The notes under the pieces: model-generated
Database searches by the model: none
What the model saw: the letters and a program-made list of their open reading frames with translations, nothing else
Told to the model about the DNA's origin: nothing
NCBI GenBank assembly: GCA_945919075.1
Contig: CAMEIX010000005.1
Span: 62,001-126,000, forward strand
Direction: 5' to 3'
Origin: an uncultured Lachnospiraceae bacterium
GTDB taxonomy: Bacteria; Bacillota; Clostridia; Lachnospirales; Lachnospiraceae
Length of the DNA stretch: 64,000 nt
Made by a program: the position numbers and the translations under genes
In this document: positions 63,721 to 64,000 of the stretch, one piece after another
Numbering within the stretch: position 1 is the first letter of the stretch
Layout of the letters: every line of letters starts with the position of its first letter

Positions 63721-64000
63721 ATGGAAAAGATTGATGTGATTATTCCGGTTTACAAACCGGGCAGGGAATTATTTACCCTGGTTGACAGATTGATGAAACA
63801 GACTTTACCTGTCAATAAAATATATCTGGTGAATACAGAGAGGGAAGAATTTGAAAAACTGATTTCCACGGAGGCTTTTTTAACAAAGTATCCGGGTAGG
63901 GTGGAAGTAAAACATATAGCACAAAGTGAATTCGACCATGGAAGGGTGAGACATGATGCGGTCATGGCTTCGGATGCGGAGATTGTCTGCCTTATGACTA
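63721..64000 (+). CDS. GT2 glycosyltransferase, rhamnosyltransferase-like, 3' truncated
   Basis: GAGGATGATT leads to ATG 63721. The 93 visible residues begin EKIDVIIPVYKPGRELFTLV and continue to VEVKHIAQSEFDHGRVRHDA and IVCLM. The HI-x3-EFDHG-x2-R motif is typical of dTDP-rhamnose-using GT2 enzymes, which fits the rfb genes. The gene runs past the window end. Confidence 0.85.
   Translation, partial: MEKIDVIIPVYKPGRELFTLVDRLMKQTLPVNKIYLVNTEREEFEKLISTEAFLTKYPGRVEVKHIAQSEFDHGRVRHDAVMASDAEIVCLMT

Noticed and set aside
1..64000. Mobile elements, integrases, tRNA or rRNA genes
   Set aside because: Looked for transposase-type proteins, terminal repeats and tRNA-like cloverleaf segments; none could be supported.

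Overview
The window reads as a large cell-surface polysaccharide locus from a Gram-positive anaerobe, most likely a Lachnospiraceae-type Clostridium. That placement is inferred from moderate GC, strong AGGAGG-type ribosome sites, GH25 lysozymes with Ig-like domains, LytR-CpsA-Psr proteins, and an LtaS-like enzyme. I see no tRNA, rRNA, CRISPR array, transposase or integrase. About 51 protein genes are supported. All but one lie on the + strand, mostly with 4-nt to 17-nt overlaps or short gaps, so they form long operons. Both end genes are cut by the window edges.

Region 1 (1-15900) holds GT4 and GT2 glycosyltransferases, a FemAB/GNAT-like protein, an LtaS-like phosphoglycerol transferase next to a membrane GDPD phosphodiesterase, a GT-C-like membrane protein, an asparagine synthetase, a TupA-like ATP-grasp protein and a GT6 (ABO blood-group-type) transferase. 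A good internal promoter lies at 5880-5908. Region 2 (15902-27758) has a first Wzm/Wzt ABC exporter. It runs by overlaps into a pyruvyl-transferase-family gene and a radical SAM gene. Two related GT2 genes, an MBOAT/DHHW O-acylation pair, a large membrane protein and an acyltransferase-3 protein follow.

Region 3 (27895-36604) has an SGNH hydrolase, a PseB-like UDP-GlcNAc dehydratase, a GNAT, a second acyltransferase-3, a GT-C-like protein, a WecE-type aminotransferase and a membrane protein split by one in-frame stop. A perfect bidirectional terminator at 36641-36670 separates it from the only minus-strand gene, a variant SGNH protein. The 584-bp divergent region 37748-38331 has two promoters, hairpin-rich leaders and two copies of a complex palindromic repeat.

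Region 4 (38332-49903) carries two GH25 lysozyme-type membrane proteins bracketing rfbB and rfbA, then rfbC, a second Wzm/Wzt exporter, and a methyltransferase plus kinase-like fusion whose layout resembles the chain terminator WbdD. Region 5 (49947-64000) holds large one- and two-domain GT2 enzymes, a hybrid sensor kinase with a separate Hpt protein, a phosphohexomutase, two more GT2 genes, the polyprenyl-phosphate sugar transferase that can start a glycan, an LCP ligase, and the start of a rhamnosyltransferase-like gene.

Working model (inference): the phosphohexomutase and RfbABC feed dTDP-sugars, with RfbD outside the window. WecE diverts the same dTDP-4-keto-6-deoxyglucose to an amino sugar. 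The initiating transferase and the GTs build chains on a polyprenyl lipid. Two distinct ABC exporters, each with a C-terminal substrate domain on its ATPase, export two glycans. Acyl, pyruvyl, phosphoglycerol and amide groups decorate them, and the LCP protein attaches the product to the wall. No Wzx or Wzy homologue is visible.
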